A DNA stretch of 64,000 nt from Cellulophaga algicola DSM 14237 (GTDB taxonomy: Bacteria; Bacteroidota; Bacteroidia; Flavobacteriales; Flavobacteriaceae), in the NCBI RefSeq assembly GCF_000186265.1, contig NC_014934.1, forward strand, positions 3,534,001 to 3,598,000, written 5' to 3'. A model generated the notes under the pieces. The model was not told the origin of the DNA. It saw only the letters and a program-made list of their open reading frames with translations, and ran no database searches. Of the stretch, positions 34,810-44,071 are shown one piece after another (the stretch's first letter is position 1; every line of letters begins with the position of its first letter). Position numbers and translations under genes: made by a program.

Positions 34810-36120
34810 ATGCAATATCTATCACAAATAGTATTCACCCTTATTCTTATTGGCGGAATTGGCTATTTTACATCAAATGTAAAAAAGCTATTTCGTAATA
34901 TAAAATTAGGAAAAGACCTTAATGTTAGCGATAATAAACCACAGCGATGGAAAAATATGGCTAAAATTGCACTCGGACAAACCAAAATGGTGGTAAGACC
35001 AATTGCAGGTTTTCTTCATGTTATCGTGTATGTTGGTTTCATAATCATCAATATTGAAGTATTAGAAATTGTTATCGATGGTGTTTTTGGTACCCATAGA
35101 ATTGGTTTGCAGGTGTTAAACGCATCTATTTACGGATTTCTAATTGGTACTTTTGAAGTGTTAGCAGTCTTGGTGTTAATTTCAGTAATTGTTTTTTGGA
35201 TTCGGAGAAATGTTATTAAAATAAAACGATTTTTGAGTGCAGAAATGACGGGATGGCCTAAAAGTGATGGAAATATCATTCTTTATTTTGAAGTAGTTTT
35301 AATGTGTTTATTTTTAGTAATGAATGCTACGGATACGACGTTTCAGAATTTAGGCTCAGGAAATGTGGTGAGTCAGTTTATAGCCCCATTGTTTAATGGG
35401 ATGTCTGAGGGTAATTTACATATGATAGAACGTACCGCATGGTGGATTCATATTATAGGAATCTTAACTTTCTTGAACTATTTATATTTCTCTAAGCATT
35501 TACATATCCTTTTGGCTTTTCCTAATACATATTACGGGAAACTTACGCCTAAGGGGCAATTTTTAAATAACGAAGCTGTAACTAAAGAGGTAAAATTAAT
35601 GATGGATCCTTCTGCTGATCCATTTGCAGCCCCTGCCGAAGACGCTCCAGTTCCTGAGAAATTTGGTGCATCTGATGTTGCAGATTTAAGTTGGGTACAA
35701 TTATTAAATGCCTATACCTGTACAGAATGTGGTCGTTGCACTAGTGAATGTCCTGCGAATATTACTGGAAAAAAACTTTCTCCACGTAAAATTATGATGG
35801 ATACTCGTGATCGTTTGGTAGAAGTGGGTAAAAACATAGATGCCAATAAAGGAATTTTTATTCCAGATGGTAAACAATTATTAGGAGATTACATTACCAA
35901 CGAAGAATTATGGGCTTGTACGTCTTGCAACGCATGTGTACAAGCTTGTCCAGTGAGTATTGATCCATTATCTATAATTATGGATATGCGTCAGTATTTG
36001 GTTATGGAACAGTCCGCAGCACCATCAGATTTAAATAATATGATGGGTAATATAGAAAACAATGGAGCACCTTGGCCTTTTAATCAACAAGATAGGTTAA
36101 ACTGGGCTAAGGAATCATAA
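34810..36120 (+). CDS. Membrane-bound FeS oxidoreductase, heterodisulfide-reductase-like
   Basis: The 436-residue protein has about five membrane helices in the first 235 residues and then a cytoplasmic double 4Fe-4S domain. Cluster motifs are CTECGRCTSECP, beginning at Cys304, and CTSCNACVQACP. It looks like a HdrC/DsrM-type or NarI-like membrane electron-transfer protein. With the adjacent CCG protein it should form a complex that moves electrons between the membrane quinone pool and an unknown soluble partner. The pair is strongly conserved in Flavobacteriia, yet the physiological substrate is not established. Confidence 0.87.
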   Translation: MQYLSQIVFTLILIGGIGYFTSNVKKLFRNIKLGKDLNVSDNKPQRWKNMAKIALGQTKMVVRPIAGFLHVIVYVGFIIINIEVLEIVIDGVFGTHRIGLQVLNASIYGFLIGTFEVLAVLVLISVIVFWIRRNVIKIKRFLSAEMTGWPKSDGNIILYFEVVLMCLFLVMNATDTTFQNLGSGNVVSQFIAPLFNGMSEGNLHMIERTAWWIHIIGILTFLNYLYFSKHLHILLAFPNTYYGKLTPKGQFLNNEAVTKEVKLMMDPSADPFAAPAEDAPVPEKFGASDVADLSWVQLLNAYTCTECGRCTSECPANITGKKLSPRKIMMDTRDRLVEVGKNIDANKGIFIPDGKQLLGDYITNEELWACTSCNACVQACPVSIDPLSIIMDMRQYLVMEQSAAPSDLNNMMGNIENNGAPWPFNQQDRLNWAKES

Positions 36121-36132
36121 GAATTATTAAGT

Positions 36133-36924
36133 ATGAGTAATGAAATAAATGTGCCAACAATGGCATCTCTTTTTGCAGAAGGTAAGCAGCCAGAAGTTCT
36201 TTTCTGGGTGGGTTGTGCAGGTAGTTTTGATGATCGAGCAAAAAAAATAACCAAAGCATTTGTAAAAATTTTAAGTAAGGCGAATGTAAATTTTGCAGTA
36301 TTAGGTACCGAGGAAAGTTGTACCGGAGATCCTGCAAAAAGATCTGGAAATGAGTTTTTATTTCAGATGCAAGCGGTTACAAACATAGAAGTTTTAAATG
36401 CGTATGCTATAAAGAAAGTAGTTACTGCTTGTCCGCATTGCTTTAATACCTTAAAAAATGAATACCCAGGTTTAGGGGGTACTTATGAAGTTGTACACCA
36501 TACTCAGTTTTTAAAGCAATTGCTAGATGAAGGCCGTATCACTATGGAAGGTGGTAAATTTAAGGGCAAGCGTATTACATTTCATGACCCGTGTTATTTA
36601 GGGCGTGCAAATGATGTGTATGAAGCTCCTAGAGAATTAATTAGGAAATTAGATGCAGAGCTTGTAGAAATGAAAAGTTGTAAAACCAGAGGGCTATGTT
36701 GTGGTGCTGGTGGTGCGCAAATGTTTAAGGAAGCAGAAAAAGGAGATAAAGAGATTAACATTGAACGTACAGAGCAAGCTTTAGAGGTAAAGCCAGATAT
36801 TATAGCAGCGGGTTGTCCGTTTTGTAATACTATGATGACGGACGGTGTAAAAAATAAAGAAAAAGAGGCAAGTATTGCCGTAATGGATATTGCAGAGTTA
36901 ATAGCTTCTGCAGACGATCTTTAA
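36133..36924 (+). CDS. (Fe-S)-binding CCG-domain protein, HdrB/LldE-like
   Basis: The 263-residue protein contains two cysteine-rich CCG domains. Visible motifs are FWVGCAGSFDDRAKK, TACPHCFNTLKNEYP, FHDPCYLGRANDVYE, GLCCGAGGAQMFKE and AAGCPFCNTMM. Such domains in HdrB bind unusual 4Fe-4S clusters; in LldE or GlpC they serve lactate or glycerol-3-phosphate oxidation. It begins 12 bases after the membrane FeS gene and is clearly its partner. No flavin dehydrogenase is beside the pair, so electron source and sink remain open. Confidence 0.88.
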   Translation: MSNEINVPTMASLFAEGKQPEVLFWVGCAGSFDDRAKKITKAFVKILSKANVNFAVLGTEESCTGDPAKRSGNEFLFQMQAVTNIEVLNAYAIKKVVTACPHCFNTLKNEYPGLGGTYEVVHHTQFLKQLLDEGRITMEGGKFKGKRITFHDPCYLGRANDVYEAPRELIRKLDAELVEMKSCKTRGLCCGAGGAQMFKEAEKGDKEINIERTEQALEVKPDIIAAGCPFCNTMMTDGVKNKEKEASIAVMDIAELIASADDL

Positions 36925-36936
36925 TAGAATAGAAAA

Positions 36937-37419
36937 ATGCTTATAGATTTTAAAGACTTACCAGATTCTTCTAGAATTTGGATATACCAAGCCAATAGAA
37001 GTTTCAATGAGACTGAAATAACAGAAATTCGTTCAGAATTAGATACGTTCTTAAAGGATTGGACTGCACATGGCAGTGATTTAAATGCAGGGTATGAAAT
37101 GCCATACAATCGTTTTATTGTAATTGCTTTAGATCAAAATGTAGCTGGTGCAACGGGTTGCTCTATAGATGCCTCTGTTCGTTTTATTCAGGCTTTAGAG
37201 AAAAAATATTCGGTAGATCTATTAGATAAGATGAATGTTTCATACAAGCAGGGAGAATTTGTAGCCTATAAAACCTTATTAGATTTTAAAAAAATGGCGA
37301 AGAATAAATCTGTTTCTAAGAATACTATCGTTTTTAATAATCTGGTTACCAATAAAGAAGAATATTTAAATCATTGGGAAGTTCCTGCTGAAGAAAGCTG
37401 GCATGCTAGATTCATGTAG
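36937..37419 (+). CDS. Conserved small protein of unknown function, usually mislabelled ABC transporter ATPase
   Basis: The 160-residue protein is conserved in Flavobacteriia directly behind the FeS pair. Database entries often call it an ABC transporter ATPase, yet it has no Walker A glycine-rich loop, no ABC signature and no Walker B, so the name is not supported. Visible features are a compact alpha/beta N-half (RIWIYQANRSFNETEITEIR), GATGCSIDASVRFIQALE with one cysteine, and a tail ending EESWHARFM. It starts 12 bases after the CCG gene. A chaperone or accessory role for the FeS complex is possible, by context only. Confidence 0.8.
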   Translation: MLIDFKDLPDSSRIWIYQANRSFNETEITEIRSELDTFLKDWTAHGSDLNAGYEMPYNRFIVIALDQNVAGATGCSIDASVRFIQALEKKYSVDLLDKMNVSYKQGEFVAYKTLLDFKKMAKNKSVSKNTIVFNNLVTNKEEYLNHWEVPAEESWHARFM

Positions 37420-37442
37420 CATTCAGACTAAAAAAATAATTC

Positions 37443-37480
37443 AAGCATCTAGTTAATTCATTTTAACTAGATGCTTTTTT
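37443..37480 (+). terminator. Rho-independent terminator closing the FeS operon
   Basis: Arms aagcatctagtta (37443-37455) and taactagatgctt (37464-37476) form a 13-bp perfect stem, followed by T to 37480. It lies 23 bases past the preceding stop. Confidence 0.85.
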
Positions 37481-37589
37481 AGTTAAAACGGGTTTAATTT
37501 TAGACAGAATTTAGCTTAATAATTATTTTAGTTCCAATCAAAAACCCTAATTTTACTATAATCAATCGACAAAATGCAATAAAAGGTAT

Positions 37590-37597
37590 TATTTTTG
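37590..37597 (+). promoter_or_regulatory. Candidate -7 box (TATTTTTG) for the GH3 fusion gene
   Basis: Exact TAnnTTTG match with a predicted leader of about 21 bases before 37625. The upstream element is not clear. Confidence 0.3.
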
Positions 37598-37624
37598 GTT
37601 GTCTACTTTTAGATTCTTTTTTTT

Positions 37625-40534
37625 ATGTTTAAAAACTCCCTTTTAGTTTTCTTGTTTATTGGTTCATCCATTGCATATGCACAAAGAAATCCTTTAGTCG
37701 TTGCAGATAGTCTTTCCCAAAAAAAATGGGTAGAAGCCAAATATAATGCAATGTCTTTAGAAGAACGCGTAGGGCAGTTGTTTATGGTAAGTGTCGCCTC
37801 TAATCAGAATAAAGCAGCAACAGATAAGATAAAACAAATTATCTTAGAAAATCATATAGGAGGTGTCATCTTTTCTAATGGCGGGCCCGTACAACAAGCA
37901 AAACTTACCAATACGTATCAATCTGCCTCAAAAATTCCCTTGTTAATAGGAATGGATGCGGAGTGGGGCTTAGCGATGCGTTTAGATTCTACCTATGCAT
38001 TTCCTTGGAACATGACTTTAGGGGCTATACGTGATAGTAGTGTTGTAGAACGCGTAGGAAAACAAATAGGGAAACATGCGAAGAGATTAGGGGTGCATAT
38101 TAATTTTGCACCCGATATTGATATTAATACGAATCCAAAAAATCCAATTATAGGCAATCGCTCTTTTGGCGAGAATCGTGAGAATGTTACTAGAAACGGT
38201 ATCGCATTTATGAAAGGTATGGAAAGCGAGCAGATTTTATCAAGCGGTAAGCATTTTCCTGGTCATGGAGATACTTCTTCAGATTCCCATAAAACACTAC
38301 CGCAAATTCCATTTTCTAGAAAACGCTTGGATAGTATAGAAATGTATCCGTTTAAGAAATTGATTGATGCAGGGATCAGTTCTATCATGGTGGCACATTT
38401 AAGCGTACCAAGTTTAGAGTTACAAAAAGACCTTCCTTCCTCTTTATCAGAACAAATAATATCCGGAATATTAAAAGAACAATTAGGGTTTAAAGGATTG
38501 GTATTTACAGATGCTTTAAATATGAATGGTGTAGGGACTTCAAAAAACCCAGGAGATGTAGAACTTGCTGCATTCAACGCAGGAAATGATATTCTATTGA
38601 TGCCAAAAGATGTTGTAGCTGCGAAAAACCGATTATTAAAAGCATACGGGAATGGAAGAATATCAAAAGAAAGGCTAGAAACTTCTGTGAAGAAGATTTT
38701 AATGGCAAAATTTAAAGTCGGTTTAAATACCTATAAGCCTATCGTCTTAAAAAATCTATATGAAGATTTAAATAGTCTTGAAAATGATTTAGTATATGAA
38801 AGAGCTATTGAAAATGCGATTACAGTTGCCAAAAATGATTTTTCACTTTTACCAATCAAAACATTAGAAAATAAAAAAATCGCCTATGTGGAATTAGGAG
38901 ATGATTCTGGAGCTGTTTTTTTTAATACCCTTAAGAAATACACGACGGTTACCAAAATAGACAAGAATACGATTACTTCATCAACCAATAGTTTAGCCGC
39001 TTATAACCTCGTTATAGTAGGGCATCATATGAACAATGAGAGCCCTTGGAAATCGTATAGTTATTCTAAAGCAGATTTAGCAGTACTCAATAACATTTCT
39101 AAATTAAGAACATCAAATTTAATACTGGCAGAGTTCGCAAAACCTTATGCCCTAAATTCCGTAAAATTAGACGGAGTAAATAGTGTTGTGATTGGATTTC
39201 AAAATAGTGCAATTGCTCAAGAAAAGGTTGCCGAAGTTGTTTTTGGAGCCATTGGTGCTAAAGGTAAATTACCGGTAACGGCTAATCCTGATTTACCGGT
39301 GAATAGAAGTGTTAAATTCGATTCTATTTTAAGATTAGGCTATAGTTTACCAGAGCGTGTAGGGGTAAGCTCTTCTAAATTGGCAGAAATAGATAAATTA
39401 GTAGCGGCAGGTATAGATTCATTGATGTTTCCTGGAGCGCAAGTACTAGTCGCTAGAAAAGGAAAAATTATTTATGAAAAAGCCTTTGGTAAACCCACTT
39501 ATGATGCTACGGAAAAGGTAACCTTAGATCATATTTATGATTTGGCCTCTTTAACTAAAATTTTGGGAACCTTACCGCTTTTAATGAAAATGGAAGAGGA
39601 AGGAAAATTGTCGTTAAACCAGACCTTTCAAGAATTAATTCCTGCATATGCAGACACCGAGCTCAAAAATGTAAGTGTTTTAAAAGCCTTATCTCATTAT
39701 GGAAGATTGCCGGCTTGGATTGCTTTTTACACAAGTACTTTAGATAAGAATAGAAAACCTTCTGGAGAATTTTATAGAGATAAGCTGCTACCGGGTTTTT
39801 CTACAAGAGTTACAGATAAACTCTATATAACAGACGCTTATACAGATTCTATTTACAATAGAATAGGAAGGCAAGATTTAAAATCTAACCGCTATAGGTA
39901 TAGTGATGTAGGTTATTATGTGTTTCATAAATATATTGAAGATACCTACAAAGAAAAGCAAGATGTTTTGGCAAATAAGTACTTCTATGCCCCTTTAGGA
40001 GCAAAAACAACCACGTATAACCCTATAGATAAATTTGAAAAAGATCGTATAATACCTAGTGAAGAAGATAATTATTACAGGTACGAAAGAGTGCAAGGAT
40101 ATGTTCATGATATGGGAGCCGCTATGCTAGGTGGTGTAGGCGGCCATGCGGGTTTGTTTAGTAATGCGAGTGATATTGCTAAAATTATGCAAATGTACTT
40201 ACAAGGCGGTTTTTATGGAGGAGATCGTTTTATTAGTTCAAGGACCATAAAAAAATTTAATACCTGTTACTTCTGCAAAGAAAATGTAAGGAGAGGGGTT
40301 GGGTTTGATAAGCCAGATGCTAGAACAGGATCGCCAACTTGTGGGTGTGTATCTCAAAAAAGTTTTGGTCATAGCGGATTTACAGGAACCTATACATGGG
40401 CAGATCCGGAAGAAGAAATCGTATATGTCTTTTTATCAAATAGAACATATCCTTCTGCAACGAATACTCTTTTAGTTAAATCTGGGTTAAGAACTAGAAT
40501 TCAAAGAGTAATTTATGATGCAATAGAAAATTAA
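37625..40534 (+). CDS. GH3 beta-N-acetylhexosaminidase fused to a serine beta-lactamase-like domain
   Basis: The 969-residue protein has a signal peptide (cleavage near residue 19, AYAQ) and an N-terminal GH3 domain at about 35-370. That domain carries the NagZ-type loop KHFPGHGDTSSDSHKTLP and the nucleophile aspartate in FTDALNMNG. A GH3 C-terminal-like domain (about 395-560) follows, then a beta-lactamase/PBP4-like domain at about 585-960 with Ser642-X-X-Lys645 (LASLTK), YSD and HSG. All catalytic residues are present. The likely role is trimming N-acetylglucosamine and D-amino-acid ester or amide bonds in peptidoglycan turnover. The architecture is known across Bacteroidota. Confidence 0.9.
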   Translation: MFKNSLLVFLFIGSSIAYAQRNPLVVADSLSQKKWVEAKYNAMSLEERVGQLFMVSVASNQNKAATDKIKQIILENHIGGVIFSNGGPVQQAKLTNTYQSASKIPLLIGMDAEWGLAMRLDSTYAFPWNMTLGAIRDSSVVERVGKQIGKHAKRLGVHINFAPDIDINTNPKNPIIGNRSFGENRENVTRNGIAFMKGMESEQILSSGKHFPGHGDTSSDSHKTLPQIPFSRKRLDSIEMYPFKKLIDAGISSIMVAHLSVPSLELQKDLPSSLSEQIISGILKEQLGFKGLVFTDALNMNGVGTSKNPGDVELAAFNAGNDILLMPKDVVAAKNRLLKAYGNGRISKERLETSVKKILMAKFKVGLNTYKPIVLKNLYEDLNSLENDLVYERAIENAITVAKNDFSLLPIKTLENKKIAYVELGDDSGAVFFNTLKKYTTVTKIDKNTITSSTNSLAAYNLVIVGHHMNNESPWKSYSYSKADLAVLNNISKLRTSNLILAEFAKPYALNSVKLDGVNSVVIGFQNSAIAQEKVAEVVFGAIGAKGKLPVTANPDLPVNRSVKFDSILRLGYSLPERVGVSSSKLAEIDKLVAAGIDSLMFPGAQVLVARKGKIIYEKAFGKPTYDATEKVTLDHIYDLASLTKILGTLPLLMKMEEEGKLSLNQTFQELIPAYADTELKNVSVLKALSHYGRLPAWIAFYTSTLDKNRKPSGEFYRDKLLPGFSTRVTDKLYITDAYTDSIYNRIGRQDLKSNRYRYSDVGYYVFHKYIEDTYKEKQDVLANKYFYAPLGAKTTTYNPIDKFEKDRIIPSEEDNYYRYERVQGYVHDMGAAMLGGVGGHAGLFSNASDIAKIMQMYLQGGFYGGDRFISSRTIKKFNTCYFCKENVRRGVGFDKPDARTGSPTCGCVSQKSFGHSGFTGTYTWADPEEEIVYVFLSNRTYPSATNTLLVKSGLRTRIQRVIYDAIEN

Positions 40535-40621
40535 ATGCTAGATTTGAGTGTAATTTGTAGGAATATATTCCGACATATTCCAAATTAGTATACCTAGTAA
40601 ACTTAAGAGAAGTAGAATGTG

Positions 40622-40643
40622 CTTTTAGGCAACAACCTAAAAG
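40622..40643 (+). promoter_or_regulatory. Hairpin upstream of bshA
   Basis: Arms cttttagg (40622-40629) and cctaaaag (40636-40643) form a perfect 8-bp stem with a 6-base loop, 38 bases before bshA. No T tract follows directly, so it may be a leader structure or a weak terminator for the GH3 transcript. Confidence 0.3.
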
Positions 40644-40681
40644 TGAATCAATACTATTGTTTTTTTAAATATTAAATATAG

Positions 40682-41824
40682 ATGAAAATTGCTATTGTTT
40701 GTTACCCGACTTTTGGAGGAAGTGGTGTTGTTGCTACGGAATTAGGAATTGCACTTGCCAATAGAGGTCATGAAGTTCATTTTGTAACGTATAAACAACC
40801 CGTACGGTTGGAGTTATTAAACAATAATATATTTTTTCATGAAGTTCATGTTCCGGAATATGCGCTTTTTCATTATCAACCTTATGAGCTTGCATTATCT
40901 AGTAAATTGGTAGATACGGTTCGGTTATATGGCATAGATTTGTTGCATGTTCATTATGCAATTCCGCATGCTTATGCGGGCTATATGGCTAAAAAAATGC
41001 TTCAAGAAGAAGGTATTTTTATTCCGATGATTACTACGTTACACGGTACAGATATTACATTAGTAGGTAAGCATCCGTTTTACAAGCCTGCAGTAACCTT
41101 TAGTATCAATAAATCTGACATTGTTACTTCTGTTTCTCAAAATTTGAAAGATGCTACTTTGGAGCTTTTTGATATAGAGAACCCTATAGAGGTAATTCCG
41201 AATTTTATTGATGTCTCTAATCGTGAAAATAATTTTACCGATTGTCAGCGTTCTATGATGGCAAAAGAAGATGAGCGTATTATTACGCACATTAGTAACT
41301 TTAGAAAAGTAAAGCGTATTCCTGATGTAATTAAAATTTTCAACAAAATACAGCAAGAAATTCCTGCTAAATTATTGATGGTAGGAGAGGGGCCAGAAAA
41401 GGAAAAAGCAGAATTGCTTTGTGAGGAATTAGGGATTGCAGATAAGGTTGTGTTTTTAGGAAATAGCAATCAGGTAGATAAGATTCTTTGTTTTTCAGAT
41501 TTATTTTTGCTGCCTTCAGAAACAGAAAGTTTTGGCTTAGCAGCATTAGAGGCTATGATTAATAAAACGCCTGTTGTTTCTAGTAATGCGGGAGGTATAC
41601 CAGAAGTAAATATTCAAGGAGTAACTGGGTATTTAAGCGAAGTTGGTAATATTTCTGAAATGGCAGAAAATTCTTTGAAGATATTAAGAGATTCAGAAAT
41701 TTTAGCGCAGTTCAAAGAAAATGCAGTAGGAAATGCGTATAAGTTTGATATAAAGAGAATTTTACCATTGTATGAAGCAGCCTATGAACGTGCTTTGCAA
41801 GCCAGATTTAAAAATGCACATTAA
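40682..41824 (+). CDS. bshA: N-acetyl-alpha-D-glucosaminyl L-malate synthase
   Basis: The 380-residue protein is a GT4 glycosyltransferase close to BshA. It has the N-terminal KIAIVCYPTFGGSGVVATELG loop, HVHYAIPHAYAGYMAK, TTLHGTDITLVG, and the donor-binding ETESFGLAALEAM. The combination CYPTFGGSGVVA and TLHGTD is specific for BshA among GT4 enzymes. It joins UDP-GlcNAc to L-malate, the first step of bacillithiol synthesis, used in Bacteroidota as the low-molecular-weight thiol. bshB and bshC are not in the window. The next gene follows after 2 bases. Confidence 0.93.
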   Translation: MKIAIVCYPTFGGSGVVATELGIALANRGHEVHFVTYKQPVRLELLNNNIFFHEVHVPEYALFHYQPYELALSSKLVDTVRLYGIDLLHVHYAIPHAYAGYMAKKMLQEEGIFIPMITTLHGTDITLVGKHPFYKPAVTFSINKSDIVTSVSQNLKDATLELFDIENPIEVIPNFIDVSNRENNFTDCQRSMMAKEDERIITHISNFRKVKRIPDVIKIFNKIQQEIPAKLLMVGEGPEKEKAELLCEELGIADKVVFLGNSNQVDKILCFSDLFLLPSETESFGLAALEAMINKTPVVSSNAGGIPEVNIQGVTGYLSEVGNISEMAENSLKILRDSEILAQFKENAVGNAYKFDIKRILPLYEAAYERALQARFKNAH

Positions 41825-41826
41825 TA

Positions 41827-42264
41827 ATGAAGTATGTAATTCTTTTCTTTTTTATAGTTTCCTGTAGTGCTCAAAAAACCAATAAAAGTACGATGGAGCA
41901 CGAGCAGGATTTAGCACTTATACTCACCGATTTTTATAGCAATGTACCCACGCCACAAATACTCATTATAGAAGAGGTTTCTAGTTTAAGAGCTTTTTTT
42001 GCTACGGTAAATAAAACAAGAAAACCAGGTTTGGCATTCCCTACAGTAGATTTTTCAAAAGAACGAATTCTAATATATGCCTGTGGCGCGCAATATGGTA
42101 CCGCTATTCCTCAATTAAGTATTTCTAAAGAAGATAATGATGAGCTTGTAATTAATTGTTTGTTTGAGCAGCCATTGCATACAACAGCGGTAGTAGCATC
42201 TCCTTTTGCTATCTATAAAATTAAAAGGTCTCCTAAACATATTCGCTTTACAAGGACGGAATAA
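41827..42264 (+). CDS. Small putative lipoprotein of unknown function
   Basis: The 145-residue protein has a short signal with lipobox FIVSC (cysteine at residue 13) and a mature domain with LIIEEVSSLRAFFATVNKTR, RILIYACGAQYGTAIPQLSI and PFAIYKIKRSPKHIRF. No known family is recognised, but the alternating beta pattern looks like a small beta-sandwich. It starts 2 bases after bshA and must be co-transcribed with it. A link to thiol metabolism is not otherwise supported. Confidence 0.75.
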   Translation: MKYVILFFFIVSCSAQKTNKSTMEHEQDLALILTDFYSNVPTPQILIIEEVSSLRAFFATVNKTRKPGLAFPTVDFSKERILIYACGAQYGTAIPQLSISKEDNDELVINCLFEQPLHTTAVVASPFAIYKIKRSPKHIRFTRTE

Positions 42265-42276
42265 GTTTAATACGCT

Positions 42277-42303
42277 AAATACGACTACATGTCGAGTATT
42301 TTT
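42277..42303 (+). terminator. Weak terminator-like hairpin after the bshA operon
   Basis: Arms aaatac-gac (42277-42285) and gtcgagtattt (42291-42301) pair with a two-base bulge around tacat, and then T. It lies 12 bases past the last stop. Weak stem. Confidence 0.35.
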
Positions 42304-42620
42304 ACACGTTGTAGAACTTTATTGCATGCGCTGCTTTCTGAAAATATCTTTGCTTTTTAATGCCTAGTAAAGATAAAAATAGGTTAGAAAATAGAGAGGA
42401 AGCTGTCAACTCACATGCTAATATGTATGTTGCTTTAAATTCTTCCTGTTGGACAGGCCCATCAATACTGAGATTGTTTAAATTAGCAGTGATTTTAATA
42501 TAAAATGAGCGTAGTAAATTTTAAATTTACTGCAATGCTTATTTTAAAGATGAGCAGAAAACATTGATAAAATAGAAGGTCAAAATATAAATTTATTAAT
42601 TATTAAATTAAAGGTATACC
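42304..42620. other. 317-base gap without a supported gene
   Basis: No RNA gene or family-like reading frame was recognised. A 47-codon frame at 42360-42503 has no support. The one notable site is the perfect inverted repeat at 42513-42531, listed separately. The last 60 bases are nearly all A and T and precede the GTG start of the MBOAT gene. Confidence 0.4.
42513..42531. promoter_or_regulatory. Operator-like inverted repeat upstream of the MBOAT gene
   Basis: Arms agtaaattt (42513-42521) and aaatttact (42523-42531) flank a single T. The lack of a loop makes it unlikely as a terminator and more like a protein-binding palindrome. It is 90 bases before the MBOAT start. AT-rich chance pairing is the alternative. 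Confidence 0.25.
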
Positions 42621-44069
42621 GTGTTATTTAATTCCATTGATTTTGCTATTTTTCTGCCCTTAGTTTTTGGGATATACTGGTTTATCTGCAATAGAAATTT
42701 AAAGGCACAAAACTTATTTATAGTTTTTGCAAGCTACTTGTTTTACGGTTGGTGGGATTGGCGTTTTTTAGGTTTAATCTTATTTAGTACACTCTTAGAT
42801 TTTACCATTGGTAATTTTTTAAGAAATGAAGAGCGTGTTGCAAGAAGAAAGGTGTTACTATGGATTAGTATTGTTGTTAATCTCGGTTTTTTAGGCTTTT
42901 TTAAGTACTACAACTTCTTTGTAGATAGTTTTGTGGATGCATTTACCTTTTTTGGCCACACCATAGATGTTGGTTCGTTGGACATCATATTACCTGTAGG
43001 AATCAGTTTTTATACCTTTCAAACCTTAAGTTATACTATTGATGTTTATAAGAAAGAACTAGAGCCTACCAAAGATCTAATAGCCTTTTCTGCGTTTGTA
43101 TGTTTCTTTCCACAATTGGTAGCAGGACCTATAGAACGCGCTATTAATTTATTACCACAAATTAGTACAAAAAGGACCTTTAATCAAACGCAAGTTACAG
43201 ATGGTTTAAAGCTAATGTTATGGGGTTTCTTTAAGAAATTAGTTATAGCAGACAGTCTTTCTCCAATTGTCAATGATATTTTTAACAACTCCGCCTCGCA
43301 CTCAAGTACCACTTTAGCTATAGGAGCTGTATTCTTTGCTTTTCAAATTTATGGAGATTTTAGTGGGTATTCGGATATAGCTATTGGTACCTCAAAACTT
43401 TTTGGCATAGAGTTAATGAGTAACTTTAAGTTCCCGTATTTTTCAAGAAATATAGGTGAGTTTTGGCGCAAGTGGCATATTTCTTTGTCTACATGGTTTA
43501 GAGATTATCTCTACATTCCATTAGGAGGATCAAAAGGTTCACAGCTTATAAGCATCCGAAATATTTTTATCATTTTTATAGTCAGTGGTTTCTGGCATGG
43601 AGCCAATTGGACCTTTGTTATATGGGGGCTTTTTCATGCCTTGTTGTTTTTACCCTCTTTTATAACCAGTACAAATCGGAAGTTTACAGGGACTATTAAT
43701 TTATTGCATTCGCCAAAAGGGTTTATAATAAACCTTTTAAGATTTTTACAAACCTTTATTTTAGTGACTATTGGTTGGGTCTTTTTTAGAAGTGAAAGCA
43801 TCACTCAGGCATTTTCATATATAAAGAAAATGTTGTTTGATTTTAGTAGTGAGGTTTATGTGCATCCTAGCGGGTATCGAATGATAGATTACTTTATCAT
43901 TCTAATTTGCTTTGTGGTTTTTGAATATGTTATTAGAAATAATGAACGGAATCCATTTTACTTTAAGAACAAAATTGTACGCTTTTGTTTATATGTGTTA
44001 ATGCTATTTGCTATCATTTTATTTTATGACGACGGTGTCGATAGATCATTTATTTATTTTCAATTTTAG
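42621..44069 (+). CDS. MBOAT family O-acyltransferase (AlgI/DltB-like)
   Basis: The 482-residue membrane protein, read from a GTG start, has ten or more hydrophobic segments. It carries AlgI-type signatures: SYLFYGWWDWRFLGL, ILPVGISFYTFQTLSYTIDVY, FPQLVAGPIERA, FWRKWHISLSTWFRDYLYIPLGG and SGFWHGANWTFVIWG, with the active-site His326. It would move an acetyl or other acyl group across the membrane to a periplasmic acceptor. The SGNH-like protein two bases downstream is the usual partner, as AlgJ is for AlgI. No alginate polymerase is near, so the acceptor glycan is unknown. Confidence 0.9.
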   Translation: MLFNSIDFAIFLPLVFGIYWFICNRNLKAQNLFIVFASYLFYGWWDWRFLGLILFSTLLDFTIGNFLRNEERVARRKVLLWISIVVNLGFLGFFKYYNFFVDSFVDAFTFFGHTIDVGSLDIILPVGISFYTFQTLSYTIDVYKKELEPTKDLIAFSAFVCFFPQLVAGPIERAINLLPQISTKRTFNQTQVTDGLKLMLWGFFKKLVIADSLSPIVNDIFNNSASHSSTTLAIGAVFFAFQIYGDFSGYSDIAIGTSKLFGIELMSNFKFPYFSRNIGEFWRKWHISLSTWFRDYLYIPLGGSKGSQLISIRNIFIIFIVSGFWHGANWTFVIWGLFHALLFLPSFITSTNRKFTGTINLLHSPKGFIINLLRFLQTFILVTIGWVFFRSESITQAFSYIKKMLFDFSSEVYVHPSGYRMIDYFIILICFVVFEYVIRNNERNPFYFKNKIVRFCLYVLMLFAIILFYDDGVDRSFIYFQF

Positions 44070-44071
44070 GT

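Noticed and set aside
29258-37480. Shared aagcatct core in the terminators at 29258-29293 and 37443-37480 as a mobile or regulatory repeat
   Set aside because: The common part is only about 9 bases per arm and both sites work as ordinary terminators; chance or weak common descent is enough.
42360-42503. A 47-codon + strand frame in the gap before the MBOAT gene
   Set aside because: No family-like motif, no clear ribosome binding site, and length expected by chance in this composition.
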